DNA of 64,000 nucleotides from Blastocatellia bacterium (GTDB lineage: Bacteria > Acidobacteriota > Blastocatellia > Pyrinomonadales > Pyrinomonadaceae), in the NCBI GenBank assembly GCA_013697915.1, contig JACCVY010000107.1, positions 49,852-113,851 of the forward strand. Direction: 5' to 3'. The notes beneath the pieces are model-generated. The model was not told the origin of the DNA and did no database searches. It worked only from the letters and a program-made list of their open reading frames with translations. The position numbers and the translations under genes are program-made. Positions 15,644 through 23,630 of this stretch are shown one piece after another. The stretch's first letter is position 1, and the number at the start of each line of letters is the position of its first letter.

Positions 15644-16141
15644 ATGTCCAATCCACACACCCGCACAATCACTTGGGAAGACCCACGCGCTCTGGCAAAA
15701 GCTGCGGTCGGTTTGTCGGGAATGGAATATCTGCAAAAGATCGTTGCCGGCGAACTGCCGCCGCCGCCGATCGGCGTGCTGATGAACTTTCGCATCGCTG
15801 AACTGAGTGAGGGCCGCGCGGTATTTACGGTTGAACCTGCCGAGTACCACTACAACCCAATCGGCGTGGTACATGGCGGTCTGGCGGCGACGCTGCTCGA
15901 TTCCGCGATGGGCTGCGCGGTCCATTCCACTCTGCCGGCGGGCGCGAGCTATACAACCTTGGAAATCAGGGTCAATTACCTCCGGGCCATGTCTGCCGAG
16001 ACTGGCTTGGTGCGTTGCGAAGCAAACCTCATTCACGTCGGCGGCCGCACTGCGGTAGCCGAGGGGAAAATTCTTGACCAGCAGGGCAAACTCTACGCTC
16101 ACGGAACTACCACCTGCATAGTTTTCCGTCCGTCTGCGTAA
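15644..16141 (+). CDS. PaaI-family hotdog thioesterase
   Basis: The 165-residue protein has the hotdog fold signature NPIGVVHGGLAATLLDSAMG (about residues 66-85), in which the HGG and following acidic residue form the thioesterase site, and a C-terminal strand pattern ending HGTTTCIVF. It probably hydrolyses an aromatic or medium-chain acyl-CoA. Start ATG 15644 (MSNPHTRTITW) is used; the frame extends further upstream, but only through repeat DNA. Alone on its transcript apart from the small downstream membrane gene. Confidence 0.88.
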   Translation: MSNPHTRTITWEDPRALAKAAVGLSGMEYLQKIVAGELPPPPIGVLMNFRIAELSEGRAVFTVEPAEYHYNPIGVVHGGLAATLLDSAMGCAVHSTLPAGASYTTLEIRVNYLRAMSAETGLVRCEANLIHVGGRTAVAEGKILDQQGKLYAHGTTTCIVFRPSA

Positions 16142-16169
16142 CACACTGAAGGTTCAAAAAGGAGACGAA

Positions 16170-16343
16170 ATGGCACTAACAAACAGTCTGGCAGGCCGAA
16201 ACCTGGGAATGATTTTACTTGGTCTTTGGTTAATTCTCACCAGCCTCTTGCCGTTGCTTAGCATAAGGGTGTCCACCACGGTTACGACCGGCCTGGCCGT
16301 GCTTGGCATCATCGCCGGAATATTGATCCTGCTCAGACGCTAG
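16170..16343 (+). CDS. Small membrane protein (57 residues)
   Basis: ATG 16170 follows GGAGACGAA, a good ribosome binding site. The 57-residue product MALTNSLAGRNLGMILLGLW... has two hydrophobic segments (about 12-29 and 38-54) separated by a short polar turn and ends in LLRR. It resembles small uncharacterised two-helix membrane proteins. Its stop overlaps the stop of the convergent reductase gene. Coding is supported by start signal and hydrophobic periodicity only. Confidence 0.65.
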   Translation: MALTNSLAGRNLGMILLGLWLILTSLLPLLSIRVSTTVTTGLAVLGIIAGILILLRR

Positions 16344-17350
16344 GCACCTGTTTCGGCAACTTTGACGATTTGTTTGCCGAGGTTGTCGCCGGTGAACAGG
16401 CCGATGAAAGCCTGCGGCGTGTTTTCAAATCCCTCAACGATCGTTTCCGCGTATTTCAGTTTTCCGGCAGCGAGCCATTGGGCCAATTGCGTTACGCCCT
16501 CGGCAAACCTGGCCGCGTACGCAGTAATAATGAAACCCTTCATCAGGGCGCTGTTAACCAGCAGGTAAGTTTGCGGGCGGGGACCCACGTCCGGCCGCTC
16601 GAGACAATACAGCGATATCTGACCACAAATGACAATGCGCGCGCCCTGGTTGAGCAGCGGCAACACGGCATCCGAAATTTCGCCGCCAACGTTGTCGAAA
16701 TAGACATCGATACGCTCCGGGCAAGCTGCCTTCAAGGCGAGCGCCACGTTTTCACTTTTGTAGTTGATGACGGCATCCACGCCGAGTTCTTCACGCAGGT
16801 ATTCATTCTTGTCATCGCTGCCAGCAATGCCTACCACGCGACAGCCGTTGATTTTTGCGAGCTGACAGACAGTCAATCCGACTGCGCCCGCGGCGCCCGA
16901 GACGACAACCGTTTCGCCCGTCCCTGGCTGGCCGATGTCGAGCAAACCAAAGTAAGCGGTCAAACCCGGCATGCCCAAAACTCCGAGCGCGGTGGTAACC
17001 GGCGCCATTTTGGGATCTACTTTCCGCAACTCGCCGGAATTCGCGACGTTATAGAGTCGCCAACCCAACATTCCGGTAACGATGTCACCCGTCGCAAACG
17101 CCAGCGCGCGTGACTCGACTACTTCGCCCACTACACCACTCGTGATCACCTCGCCGATTGCAAAAGGCGGCACGTAGGAACGACCCTCGCGCATGCGCCC
17201 GCGTAGGTATGGGTCGACGGAGATGTACAGGGTACGAACCAACACCTCGCCGTCGTTCGGTTGCGGCATTTCGCTGTCGATGATTTGGAAATTTTCCGGA
17301 GTTGGCAGACCAGTCGGACGGCTGCTAAAGCGGATTTCTTTATTTTGCAT
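16340..17350 (-). CDS. NADP-dependent MDR-family oxidoreductase (CurA / prostaglandin-reductase-like)
   Basis: The 336-residue protein belongs to the zinc-independent medium-chain reductases that reduce alpha,beta-unsaturated ketones (leukotriene B4 dehydrogenase / CurA group). VDPYLRGRM (about residues 44-52) is the hallmark of this subgroup, and the dinucleotide fold is seen in VVSGAAGAVGLTVCQLAK (about 143-160). No zinc-binding cysteines are present. Start ATG 17350 (MQNKEIRF) is preferred over an upstream ATG five codons away. It stands alone. Physiological substrate unknown; detoxification of reactive enones is the usual idea. Confidence 0.88.
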   Translation of the reverse strand: MQNKEIRFSSRPTGLPTPENFQIIDSEMPQPNDGEVLVRTLYISVDPYLRGRMREGRSYVPPFAIGEVITSGVVGEVVESRALAFATGDIVTGMLGWRLYNVANSGELRKVDPKMAPVTTALGVLGMPGLTAYFGLLDIGQPGTGETVVVSGAAGAVGLTVCQLAKINGCRVVGIAGSDDKNEYLREELGVDAVINYKSENVALALKAACPERIDVYFDNVGGEISDAVLPLLNQGARIVICGQISLYCLERPDVGPRPQTYLLVNSALMKGFIITAYAARFAEGVTQLAQWLAAGKLKYAETIVEGFENTPQAFIGLFTGDNLGKQIVKVAETGA

Positions 17351-17426
17351 GGAGTGATGATACACCGCGCGAAAACGAAAGCAGACCGGTGCGGTGCTGT
17401 TTCTGTAACGTGACTTTTTCCCTGCG

Positions 17427-17725
17427 CTATCTCGTCAGGCGCTCGACCCAGTAATCTGGTTCGCGATGAGAATGCGCGATTGCGATGACAACAATCATTT
17501 GATCATCAATGCCGTAGACTAAAGATATGGGGAAAGCGAGCGAACAAGCACCGGCGAATTTCCGGTTCGATGGCAGAAGACGCTAATGGATAGGCTTTGA
17601 CAAGGCGAACAACTCGGTCGAGTTCATCCAGAAATTCCCGCCCCCTTACCCACCGCCTTTTCCTCGTACCAGACAAAGGCCTCATCAGCTTCTTTTTGTG
17701 CGAGTGTGAGGAACCGGACATTCAT
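17427..17725 (-). pseudogene. ParE/RelE-family toxin gene with two frameshifts
   Basis: From ATG 17725 the sequence reads MNVRFLTLAQKEADEAFVWY, then needs a shift at a GGGGG run near 17640 to continue as REFLDELDRVVRLVKAYPL and IEPEIRRCLFARFP, and a second shift at a CCCC run near 17530 to finish SLVYGIDDQMIVVIAIAHSH to the stop at 17427. Removing one base at each run gives a 98-residue ParE-like toxin of normal length. As it stands no full-length product is possible. It overlaps the antitoxin remnant by one base (TGATG), the usual arrangement for such modules. Confidence 0.82.
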
Positions 17726-17892
17726 CACCGGTTGTACTTAGCCATCAACTCTTCGTAGGAAACCGTTGAAAGGCGCCCGGCTTGATAAGCTGCCCAACGT
17801 TTGCGGGCTTCATTGGCCCAAATACGATCGATTTCTGGATCAGGCTTGTCCAGGTCGGTGAGTATGGCAATCGTAAATTGAAAAGCCGACAA
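17725..17892 (-). pseudogene. Truncated addiction-module antitoxin remnant
   Basis: The frame contains DLDKPDPEIDRIWANEARKR and YQAGRLSTVSYEELMAKY, the C-terminal half of TIGR02574-type antitoxins (about 74 residues when complete). Only about 55 codons remain, with a possible TTG at 17892; the N-terminal LPxxxR helix region is missing and glpD begins 18 bases away. With the broken toxin downstream it forms a dead module. Confidence 0.7.
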
Positions 17893-17909
17893 TCATTTCA
17901 GATGCGCGT

Positions 17910-19640
17910 TCACCTGCGAAATCTGCCGCTGATCTCCATTCGGTAGGCGCCAGTCTCCTGAGCCACGCGGCTGGCGGACCAACCGAGATGCTTTTGCGCA
18001 ATGCTCGCGGCCGCATCAACCGCCTTTAATCCACAGGTTGAATTCAATCCAACCATAGTGCGACGCAGCAAACAATCGGAGAGCGTCTGCGCCAACTCAT
18101 GCTTGAAAGCAAAGACTACCTCGGCCGCAATCGCACCGGTTTCCTGATCGAAAACTTTGTTGAGAGAGGGGTCATCACTGATCAACTGCGCGACTTCCGA
18201 GGAGCGCGTTCCGTAAATTCGCGCCAAGCGATGGCTGGTCGCTTCCGGTAATTCACATAACCCAGCGGCGCGGCGTCGGGCTACTGCCCCGGGCAAGGCC
18301 GCTTGAATCGTGGTGCAGGCTGGTTTGCTTCTTCCCAGCCTCTTGAAAATCAGATCCACTGTTTCTTCGGCAAGACTGCGATACGTTGTCAGCTTGCCGC
18401 CTACAATGGAAAATAGATTATCAAGGTGCTGTGACGCTCGAATGAAGTGTTTGCGCGTGATGCTCTGTTCATCTTTCTCAGTCACAAACGGTAAAGGCCG
18501 CACGCCTGAATAAGTATAGAGAATCTGCGCGCGAGTTAGCTGCGCATTTGGAATCACTCGATTCGTTTCGCGCAGCAGGTATTCAATTTCTTCCGCTTCA
18601 ATCCGCACGTGGTCGGGGTCGGCATCGTAGCGAATGTCGGTGGTGCCGATTAGATAGTTTCCATTCCAGGGAATGATGAAGAATGGACGGCGATCAGTTT
18701 CGGCTTCGACGTAGATGGTGTTTTCGGGCGCGCCGCCAAATGGAGCAACTATGAGGTGGCTGCCTTTCGTGCCGCCAATTCGACGCGATGAATCCTGACC
18801 GTTCGCGCCCAACACCTGATCGATCCAGGGTCCGGCCGCGTTGATTACGATGGGCGCACTCGCGGAGTGATGTTCGACGTCAGAGCCTTCCCTAATGATC
18901 GGGCTACTGCCTTGCGGCGTCGGAGTAAGAGCGGGGGCAAGCCCACCTTCCTCACCGCGAGACATTTCATCTTGAACTCCGGAGTTGAGACGTTGGACAT
19001 TGGACGGTGGACTTTGGAGCCGGGTGAACTCAACGCCGCAAACTTTTCCATCCTGGATCTGGAATTTATCGACGCGCGCATAGGTAATGACGGTAGCGCC
19101 GTGCTCGACAGCAGAGAGTGCGTTCTCAAGCACGAGCCGCTCGGCATATTCCACCTGAGCGTCGAAGTAAACTGCCGCTCCGAGCAGGTCTTTGCGATTG
19201 AGTCCGGGCGCTTGCTGCAGAGTTTCACTAACTGTGAGCATTCGGTGGTGGGGCAGGGACTTACCCAACGAGAGGACATCGTACGCAATCATTCCCGCCC
19301 GAATTTTCCAAACACCGCGCTGCCCATGTTTGTACATCGGCACTAGAATTCGGAGCGGACGGACCAGATGCGGAGCGATCTTCATCAGGCACTCTCGTTC
19401 GCGTAGTGACTCGCGCACCAACCCAAGCTCGCCATATTCCAGATAGCGCAAGCCACCATGAATCAGCCGCGTCGACCAACTCGATGTGCCGCTTCCGATA
19501 TCGCCCTTGTCCAGGAGCAGCACCTTCAGGCCACGCATCGCCGCATCGCGCGCGATTCCGGCGCCGTTAATCCCGGCGCCGATCACGATTACGTCAAACT
19601 GGTCGTTAAAGATTTCGCTCGGCATTCCGGCATTAGTCAC
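17910..19640 (-). CDS. glpD: Glycerol-3-phosphate dehydrogenase (FAD), with repeat-encoded insertion
   Basis: The 576-residue flavoprotein oxidises sn-glycerol 3-phosphate to dihydroxyacetone phosphate at the inner membrane face, feeding quinone. The FAD Rossmann motif is VIVIGAGINGAGIARDAAMR (17-36), followed by LIHGGLRYLEYGELGLV, VINAAGPWID (265-274) and SIVGGKLTTYRSLAEE. Residues about 208-259 are a foreign insertion: they align with repeat DNA at 18864-19019 and separate VEFTR from SAPIVINAAGPW, a loop normally short. GTG 19640 is used; ATG 19625 (MPSEIFND) is an alternative. A terminator separates it from the upstream GNAT gene. Activity with the insertion is plausible since it falls in a surface loop. 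Confidence 0.93.
   Translation of the reverse strand: MTNAGMPSEIFNDQFDVIVIGAGINGAGIARDAAMRGLKVLLLDKGDIGSGTSSWSTRLIHGGLRYLEYGELGLVRESLRERECLMKIAPHLVRPLRILVPMYKHGQRGVWKIRAGMIAYDVLSLGKSLPHHRMLTVSETLQQAPGLNRKDLLGAAVYFDAQVEYAERLVLENALSAVEHGATVITYARVDKFQIQDGKVCGVEFTRLQSPPSNVQRLNSGVQDEMSRGEEGGLAPALTPTPQGSSPIIREGSDVEHHSASAPIVINAAGPWIDQVLGANGQDSSRRIGGTKGSHLIVAPFGGAPENTIYVEAETDRRPFFIIPWNGNYLIGTTDIRYDADPDHVRIEAEEIEYLLRETNRVIPNAQLTRAQILYTYSGVRPLPFVTEKDEQSITRKHFIRASQHLDNLFSIVGGKLTTYRSLAEETVDLIFKRLGRSKPACTTIQAALPGAVARRRAAGLCELPEATSHRLARIYGTRSSEVAQLISDDPSLNKVFDQETGAIAAEVVFAFKHELAQTLSDCLLRRTMVGLNSTCGLKAVDAAASIAQKHLGWSASRVAQETGAYRMEISGRFRR
18864..19019. repeat. In-frame composite repeat inside glpD (family F plus short-word repeat)
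   Basis: The segment contains AGAGCGGGGGCAAGCCCACC, matching family F ends at 32056 and 61591, next to GAGACGTTGGACATTGGACG and GTGGACTTTGGA, a short-word direct repeat. Inserted without breaking the glpD frame. Confidence 0.75.
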
Positions 19641-19693
19641 TCAAAATTAACTTCGTGCAATCAGGGGAGCCCGGTGACTGCGGGTCTTGTGAA

Positions 19694-19725
19694 GAAAAAG
19701 GGAAACCGCTTCCATCGGTTTCCCC
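19694..19725 (-). terminator. Rho-independent terminator for the GNAT gene
   Basis: On the minus strand GGGAAACCG and CGGTTTCCC form a nine-pair stem with a seven-base loop, followed by a run of T (AAAAA on the plus strand at 19695-19699). It lies just after the GNAT stop and before glpD. Confidence 0.85.
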
Positions 19726-19751
19726 TTACGCTTGGCTTCCAAGTAGCCGGA

Positions 19752-20207
19752 TCAGGGTTTAGGTTTGATCGCCAGGCGAGGAACGGTGCGCGGTTCGTTG
19801 TCCATGTCCGCGCGTACCTCGCCGATGCGGTGCGCGCCCATCTTCTTGTAAAAGCCTTCAGCGTTTGGATCGGCAGAGATTTCTACCTGGGAAATGTCGC
19901 GTCCCGCAGCGCGCTGCATCGCATGAGTGAAAAGTTCCTTGCCCACACCCGTGCCAATGTGTGGCGGCGCTACCCAAAGATGTTCCAGTTCCGCTTTGTC
20001 GTTGCGCACCGCGAGTGCATAAAAGCCGCGCACCTCATCCTCGCCGGCTAACAGGTACACTTCGTTTTCATTTACAAACTCGTTTGAGATGGTCAGCTCA
20101 GTCTCCCAGTGTTTGATCCAGTGCTCGGGATAACCCCAATAACGTTTGGCGTCGTGAGCGATGTTGGTCAGCGTTGCCGTGTCGTTAACGGTTGCTCGTC
20201 TGATCAT
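19752..20207 (-). CDS. GNAT-family N-acetyltransferase
   Basis: The 151-residue protein has the GNAT fold: LEHLWVAPPHIGTGVGKELFTHA (split motif A around residues 73-96), with the acetyl-CoA pyrophosphate loop in HIGTGVGKE, followed by EISADPNAEGFYKKMG (motif B, around 113-128). Such enzymes acetylate amines on small molecules or proteins. Substrate unknown. It is followed by a clear terminator. Confidence 0.88.
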   Translation of the reverse strand: MIRRATVNDTATLTNIAHDAKRYWGYPEHWIKHWETELTISNEFVNENEVYLLAGEDEVRGFYALAVRNDKAELEHLWVAPPHIGTGVGKELFTHAMQRAAGRDISQVEISADPNAEGFYKKMGAHRIGEVRADMDNEPRTVPRLAIKPKP

Positions 20208-20349
20208 CTACAGTTCTCCAGAACAAATTTTCGTTAGGAATAACGGCGCTCGCGAATGCTCGAAGAGGCGGGTTGATGTGGCACGAACCAACCGAAAGCG
20301 TTGGCGCCGTTTGCAGGAGAGCGGGTAAGAAACCACGCCAACACTTTGG

Positions 20350-20664
20350 TTATGACGAGGCTGCTTCGCTGGCTGCCGCGGGTGCTGTCTCGTCGTGATG
20401 TTCAGTCGTGTACAGGCGGAGGATGTCCTGTCCCTGGCGCGATCGCGGATCGATAGTGCGAACATGTTTGCGGCCCTGCATTTCCCATATCGCGGTTACT
20501 ACTCCGTCTTTTTCGACGGCGTGATAGGAAATATCTTCTACCGGAGCTTCGGCCGTGGCTGCCGCAGTTTCGCCGGCGCTAACCTGTGCGTTGGCGTTCT
20601 CGTTTGTATTAACCGCTGGTTCGGCACTCGCGGCGTCGCCAATCGCGGTCTCGTTCTCAGACAT
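20350..20664 (-). CDS. Alanine/glutamate-rich hypothetical protein
   Basis: The 104-residue protein has a disordered, acidic and alanine-rich N-terminus (to about residue 45), a short structured-looking core DISYHAVEKDGVVTAIWEMQ and GRKHVRTIDPRSRQGQDILRL, and another alanine-rich tail. I do not recognise a family. Codon use is like its neighbours and the central part looks conserved-type, so it is probably a real small cytoplasmic protein. Confidence 0.6.
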   Translation of the reverse strand: MSENETAIGDAASAEPAVNTNENANAQVSAGETAAATAEAPVEDISYHAVEKDGVVTAIWEMQGRKHVRTIDPRSRQGQDILRLYTTEHHDETAPAAASEAASS

Positions 20665-20767
20665 CTTTCGGTGGTACTCCTCTTAGAAAATTCGAACTCT
20701 TAGCTGTCTTTGTTGGTTTTCAGAATTGTTGCACACGCTCGCGCCAGTGTCCAACAGCAAGTGCCGG

Positions 20768-20883
20768 AGTAGCACAGACGTTAGTCTGTGGTTGCCGCGA
20801 AGAGACAGACTGAAGTCTGTGCCACTTGAGCGACTTTAGTCTGTGGTTGCTGCGAAGAGACAGACTGAAGTCTGTGCCGCTAC
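20768..20883. repeat. Palindromic repeat family B, double copy
   Basis: Two related units, each with ACTTTAGTCTGTGGTTG or GACGTTAGTCTGTGGTTG facing ACAGACTGAAGTCTGTGCC. Outer ends AGTAGCACAGAC and GTCTGTGCCGCTACT pair. The unit is duplicated with about 58-base spacing. Confidence 0.85.
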
Positions 20884-20887
20884 TCGA

Positions 20888-22249
20888 TTACGTGCGCAGG
20901 GCTAGCGCCACTTCGACAGCTTTTCGGGGAACGACCACGCCCCAACCCTGTCGTTCAATTTCAACACCCGGCACTCGCTCCGCTGTGTCGATCAAAATTC
21001 GTTTCACTTGTTGCGGCGTCAGCTTTGGGTTGGCTTCCAGCATGCACGCCACAATCGATGCCACGATAGGAGAGGCAAACGAAGTCCCATCGACGTACTT
21101 GTAATTGCCATTGATGACATTGCCTTCGCGCAACTTGATGGTGATTAACTGTCGCAGCAGCGGAACAAGCAAGTCGCGCGCGCCATCGAGGTCTCTGTCT
21201 ATTCCAGGACTGCGCTCGATGATCGCCCGTAACTCCTCGTCGGCAGCCGCATCGAGCGCGGAATAAAGTTGGGCCTGATCCGCAGTTGGGGTGGATGGAA
21301 GAATCGGGGCCGCAACCCAAATTCCGGGCGCGATGAGCTCGGGCTTTTGCAGGCCATCGATGGTTGGACCATAGGACGAACGATACATTCCGCGTTTTGC
21401 GCGGTCCAGCGAATTCTGATCGTCGAGGCCGCCGACGGAAATAGCCGCAGGCGAGCTTGCCGGCGGCAATACCGGATGACCGGGCGCCATGCCGGCATTA
21501 CCAACGGCGCAAACCACGATCAGGCCCGCGCGCACGGCTCGATCCACGGTTTGACAGAGAGCATTTTCGAGATACGTTTGTTCGAAATCGCCGCCGGCAG
21601 AAATGTTAACCGCGCGAATGCCAAATTCCGTAGCGTGATCGATGATCCACTCGAGGCCTTGTTGAATGTTTTTTTCCGGTATGCGGCCGGTGCGGCCAAC
21701 TTTCACCAGCACCACTTTCGCGTCGGGAGCAATGCCGCGGTAAAAACCTTCCGAAAGATGACCGTTGCCTGCCGCCACCACCGACGTCATCATTCCGTGC
21801 CAACTCGCAACGTCACTTTTCTCAAGCGCACTCAAATCTTCGTCCGGCGAAAATATATTGTGATAGGCGACAATCCTGTCTTGCGGTTTTGTGAGGTCGT
21901 CATGGGCATAAAATCCGGAATCGAGAAAAGCGATCGTGACGCCGCGTCCAGTGAAGGCCTCATGCGCGTCCATGCGCAACGGCGTCGGCAGGACGTATTC
22001 ATTCTGATCAAAGACCGCGACGTGAGATTCGACCTGGGCTTTTGCCCGTTTCAAAAGCTGTAGACACTCGGCGCAAATCGCCGTTGACTCTTTCCTGGGA
22101 ACGTTTGCGTTCACCAGACCCTTCAATTCCGCGCCATCAGGCGTTACCAGATCCTGCGAATCACGCAGGCGGCCGCAGAAGTCACACGTCGAGGCGAGAT
22201 TTTTTTCTTTAATATTGGTGCTTGGAGTTGAAATTAATGGTTCGGACAT
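20888..22249 (-). CDS. Cytosolic subtilisin-like (S8) protease with N-terminal zinc ribbon
   Basis: The 453-residue protein has no signal peptide. The N-terminus carries a four-cysteine zinc-ribbon-like module, CDFCGR (Cys22, Cys25) and CAEC (Cys59, Cys62), reminiscent of the ClpX zinc-binding domain but with a longer spacer. The S8 peptidase domain follows, with Asp110 (FLDSG), His151 (SWHGMMTS), the oxyanion Asn251 (VGNAG) and Ser390 (DGTSFASPI); all triad residues are intact. An insertion of about 60 residues (310-375, LPSTPTADQ to LLRQL) precedes the serine. I start at ATG 22249; an upstream ATG at 22285 is possible. Probably an intracellular protease whose substrates are chosen through the ribbon; that role is inferred. 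Confidence 0.87.
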   Translation of the reverse strand: MSEPLISTPSTNIKEKNLASTCDFCGRLRDSQDLVTPDGAELKGLVNANVPRKESTAICAECLQLLKRAKAQVESHVAVFDQNEYVLPTPLRMDAHEAFTGRGVTIAFLDSGFYAHDDLTKPQDRIVAYHNIFSPDEDLSALEKSDVASWHGMMTSVVAAGNGHLSEGFYRGIAPDAKVVLVKVGRTGRIPEKNIQQGLEWIIDHATEFGIRAVNISAGGDFEQTYLENALCQTVDRAVRAGLIVVCAVGNAGMAPGHPVLPPASSPAAISVGGLDDQNSLDRAKRGMYRSSYGPTIDGLQKPELIAPGIWVAAPILPSTPTADQAQLYSALDAAADEELRAIIERSPGIDRDLDGARDLLVPLLRQLITIKLREGNVINGNYKYVDGTSFASPIVASIVACMLEANPKLTPQQVKRILIDTAERVPGVEIERQGWGVVVPRKAVEVALALRT

Positions 22250-22290
22250 CTCTTCGCAGTTTACTCGATTCGGAAAGGAATTCAACGGGG

Positions 22291-22379
22291 CTCGTAAAGC
22301 AACTGTTAGTTTGCGGCAGCGGGCAGCCCTTCGAGTAGAGTTGTAAAGAGCGCCGGCAAACTGACAGTTTGCTTTAAGG
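22291..22379. repeat. Palindromic repeat family C copy
   Basis: Left end CGTAAAGCAACTGTTAGTTTG, written in part as GTAAAGCAACTGTTAGTTTG, faces GCAAACTGACAGTTTGCTTT at the right. It matches 31390-31518 and lies in the divergent gap between the protease and the plus-strand gene at 22472, which contains nothing else recognisable. Confidence 0.8.
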
Positions 22380-22471
22380 TTGGGACGACAACCCAGAGTT
22401 GTGCCTCACGCGCGCCGCGTGTAAGGTATTACGCGCAAGCAACCAAACTAAGCAGCAACTTTTCCCACGCG

Positions 22472-22900
22472 ATGGTCCAGGAAACTTTCAGTGTCGCCGA
22501 TCTTTTTCGTCGCGCGCAGGCAATGCGACGCGAGAATCCGCAGGCGTCTTACAAGGACATCAAGGCGCAGCTTGTTAAAGAATTTAGCGGTCGGCCTTTT
22601 CCGTCTCTACTCAATCTGACGATCCCCGAACAAGACGCGCGCGCGCCCGAAGAAGATTGGACCGCCGGACTTCCGTTGGTCCGCCGCGGTATCCAGTTTC
22701 AGGATTGGAAAGAGATTGCCAACGGAATCGTTTTGAGTTTGGAGCAGACCGAGAACTACGAGAGCCAGCGTGGACCGGAAGGCGACCGCGATGATTGGCA
22801 CGACCGCTCTGTCGGCATTGAAGAACCCACCAAAAAAGCGCTCGGCAAGTGGATGCCGGAAGAGTTGATGAAGCTCGCCGAACGCAACGTAAAGAAGTGA
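22472..22900 (+). CDS. Conserved-looking hypothetical protein
   Basis: The 142-residue protein has an N-terminal helical region (VADLFRRAQAMRRENPQASY) that looks like a short DNA/protein-interaction helix pair, then DWTAGLPLVRRGIQFQDWKE and a charged C-terminal part ending LAERNVKK. No signal peptide or membrane segment. I do not recognise the family. It heads a plus-strand series with the cNMP-binding protein and the molybdopterin enzyme. Confidence 0.65.
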   Translation: MVQETFSVADLFRRAQAMRRENPQASYKDIKAQLVKEFSGRPFPSLLNLTIPEQDARAPEEDWTAGLPLVRRGIQFQDWKEIANGIVLSLEQTENYESQRGPEGDRDDWHDRSVGIEEPTKKALGKWMPEELMKLAERNVKK

Positions 22901-22945
22901 CGCCGTAAGCTCGCCGAAATTGAAACTGCAAAACGGAGTGCCTTA

Positions 22946-23395
22946 ATGGACAATCATTCCCAACTCATGACGACCTTCCCCTTGTTCAAAGGATTCACCG
23001 AAAATGGCACGAAGAGATTGCTCGACGCGGGCGAGGTTACACAACAAACGCCCGGCGAAGTGCTGCTCAAGGAAGGTGACACCGCAGAGTTTGTGCTGCT
23101 TGTGTTATCCGGCAAGCTTGAAGTTTTTGTCCAGCGCCAGGGAAAAGATCTGCTGCTGACCGAAGCGGGACCGGGCTCGATTCTTGGAGAGTTGGCTGTG
23201 TTGTGCGGCATTCCGCGCTCGGCGTCGGTGCGCGCAAAAGATGCGGCTACCACGTTGAAGTGGTCCGACGAAGCGTTTCGCTCGTTGTTGTTGCGCGATC
23301 ATTCGTTATCGCAACGCGTATTCAGCGGCGCGCTACGCACGCTGCTCGACAAGGAACGTTCGCTGATCGATTCATTAGTGGCAGCGCAAGGTTAG
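22946..23395 (+). CDS. Single-domain cyclic-nucleotide-binding (Crp/EPAC-type) protein
   Basis: The 149-residue protein is a stand-alone cNMP-binding beta-barrel. PLFKGFTENGTKRLLDAG (about residues 12-29) is the entry helix, GSILGELAVLCGIPRSASVRA (about 82-102, quoted as GELAVLCGIPRSASVRA) is the phosphate-binding cassette with the Glu and Arg that contact cyclic nucleotide. There is no helix-turn-helix, so it does not act as a transcription factor by itself; it may sense cAMP or a related ligand, or be a structural relative. It precedes a small conserved protein and a sulfite-oxidase-like enzyme. Confidence 0.87.
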   Translation: MDNHSQLMTTFPLFKGFTENGTKRLLDAGEVTQQTPGEVLLKEGDTAEFVLLVLSGKLEVFVQRQGKDLLLTEAGPGSILGELAVLCGIPRSASVRAKDAATTLKWSDEAFRSLLLRDHSLSQRVFSGALRTLLDKERSLIDSLVAAQG

Positions 23396-23411
23396 TTGCT
23401 AACGCGCGTTT

Positions 23412-23630
23412 ATGGGGATTCTGAAAGGCAAACCAGATGCTGGACAAGGTGGCAAACGCGGCCACTCAAACATGGATCATTGGGAAACTACCGAAGAGAT
23501 AAAAGAAGCCGCTCGCAAACGCCGGCGCATTGGTGCGAAGGCTGAAGTCACTGAAGGATTAGCTGAACACGAAACTGCCTCAGACAAAAAATCAGGTCCG
23601 CCAGAGACTACCAATGAGTTTTCTAAATAA
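23412..23630 (+). CDS. Small basic hypothetical protein
   Basis: The 72-residue product begins MGILKGKPDAGQGGKRGHSN, then MDHWETTEEIKEAARKRRR, and ends in a charged disordered tail. The GGKRGHSNMDHW motif recurs in small proteins of other bacteria as I recall, without assigned function. It overlaps the next gene by 17 bases, indicating translational coupling. Confidence 0.65.
   Translation: MGILKGKPDAGQGGKRGHSNMDHWETTEEIKEAARKRRRIGAKAEVTEGLAEHETASDKKSGPPETTNEFSK

Noticed and set aside
16370..17113. Plus-strand open frame of about 247 codons inside the MDR reductase gene
   Set aside because: Antisense shadow with no motif and no start signal; the reductase on the opposite strand has clear family motifs.
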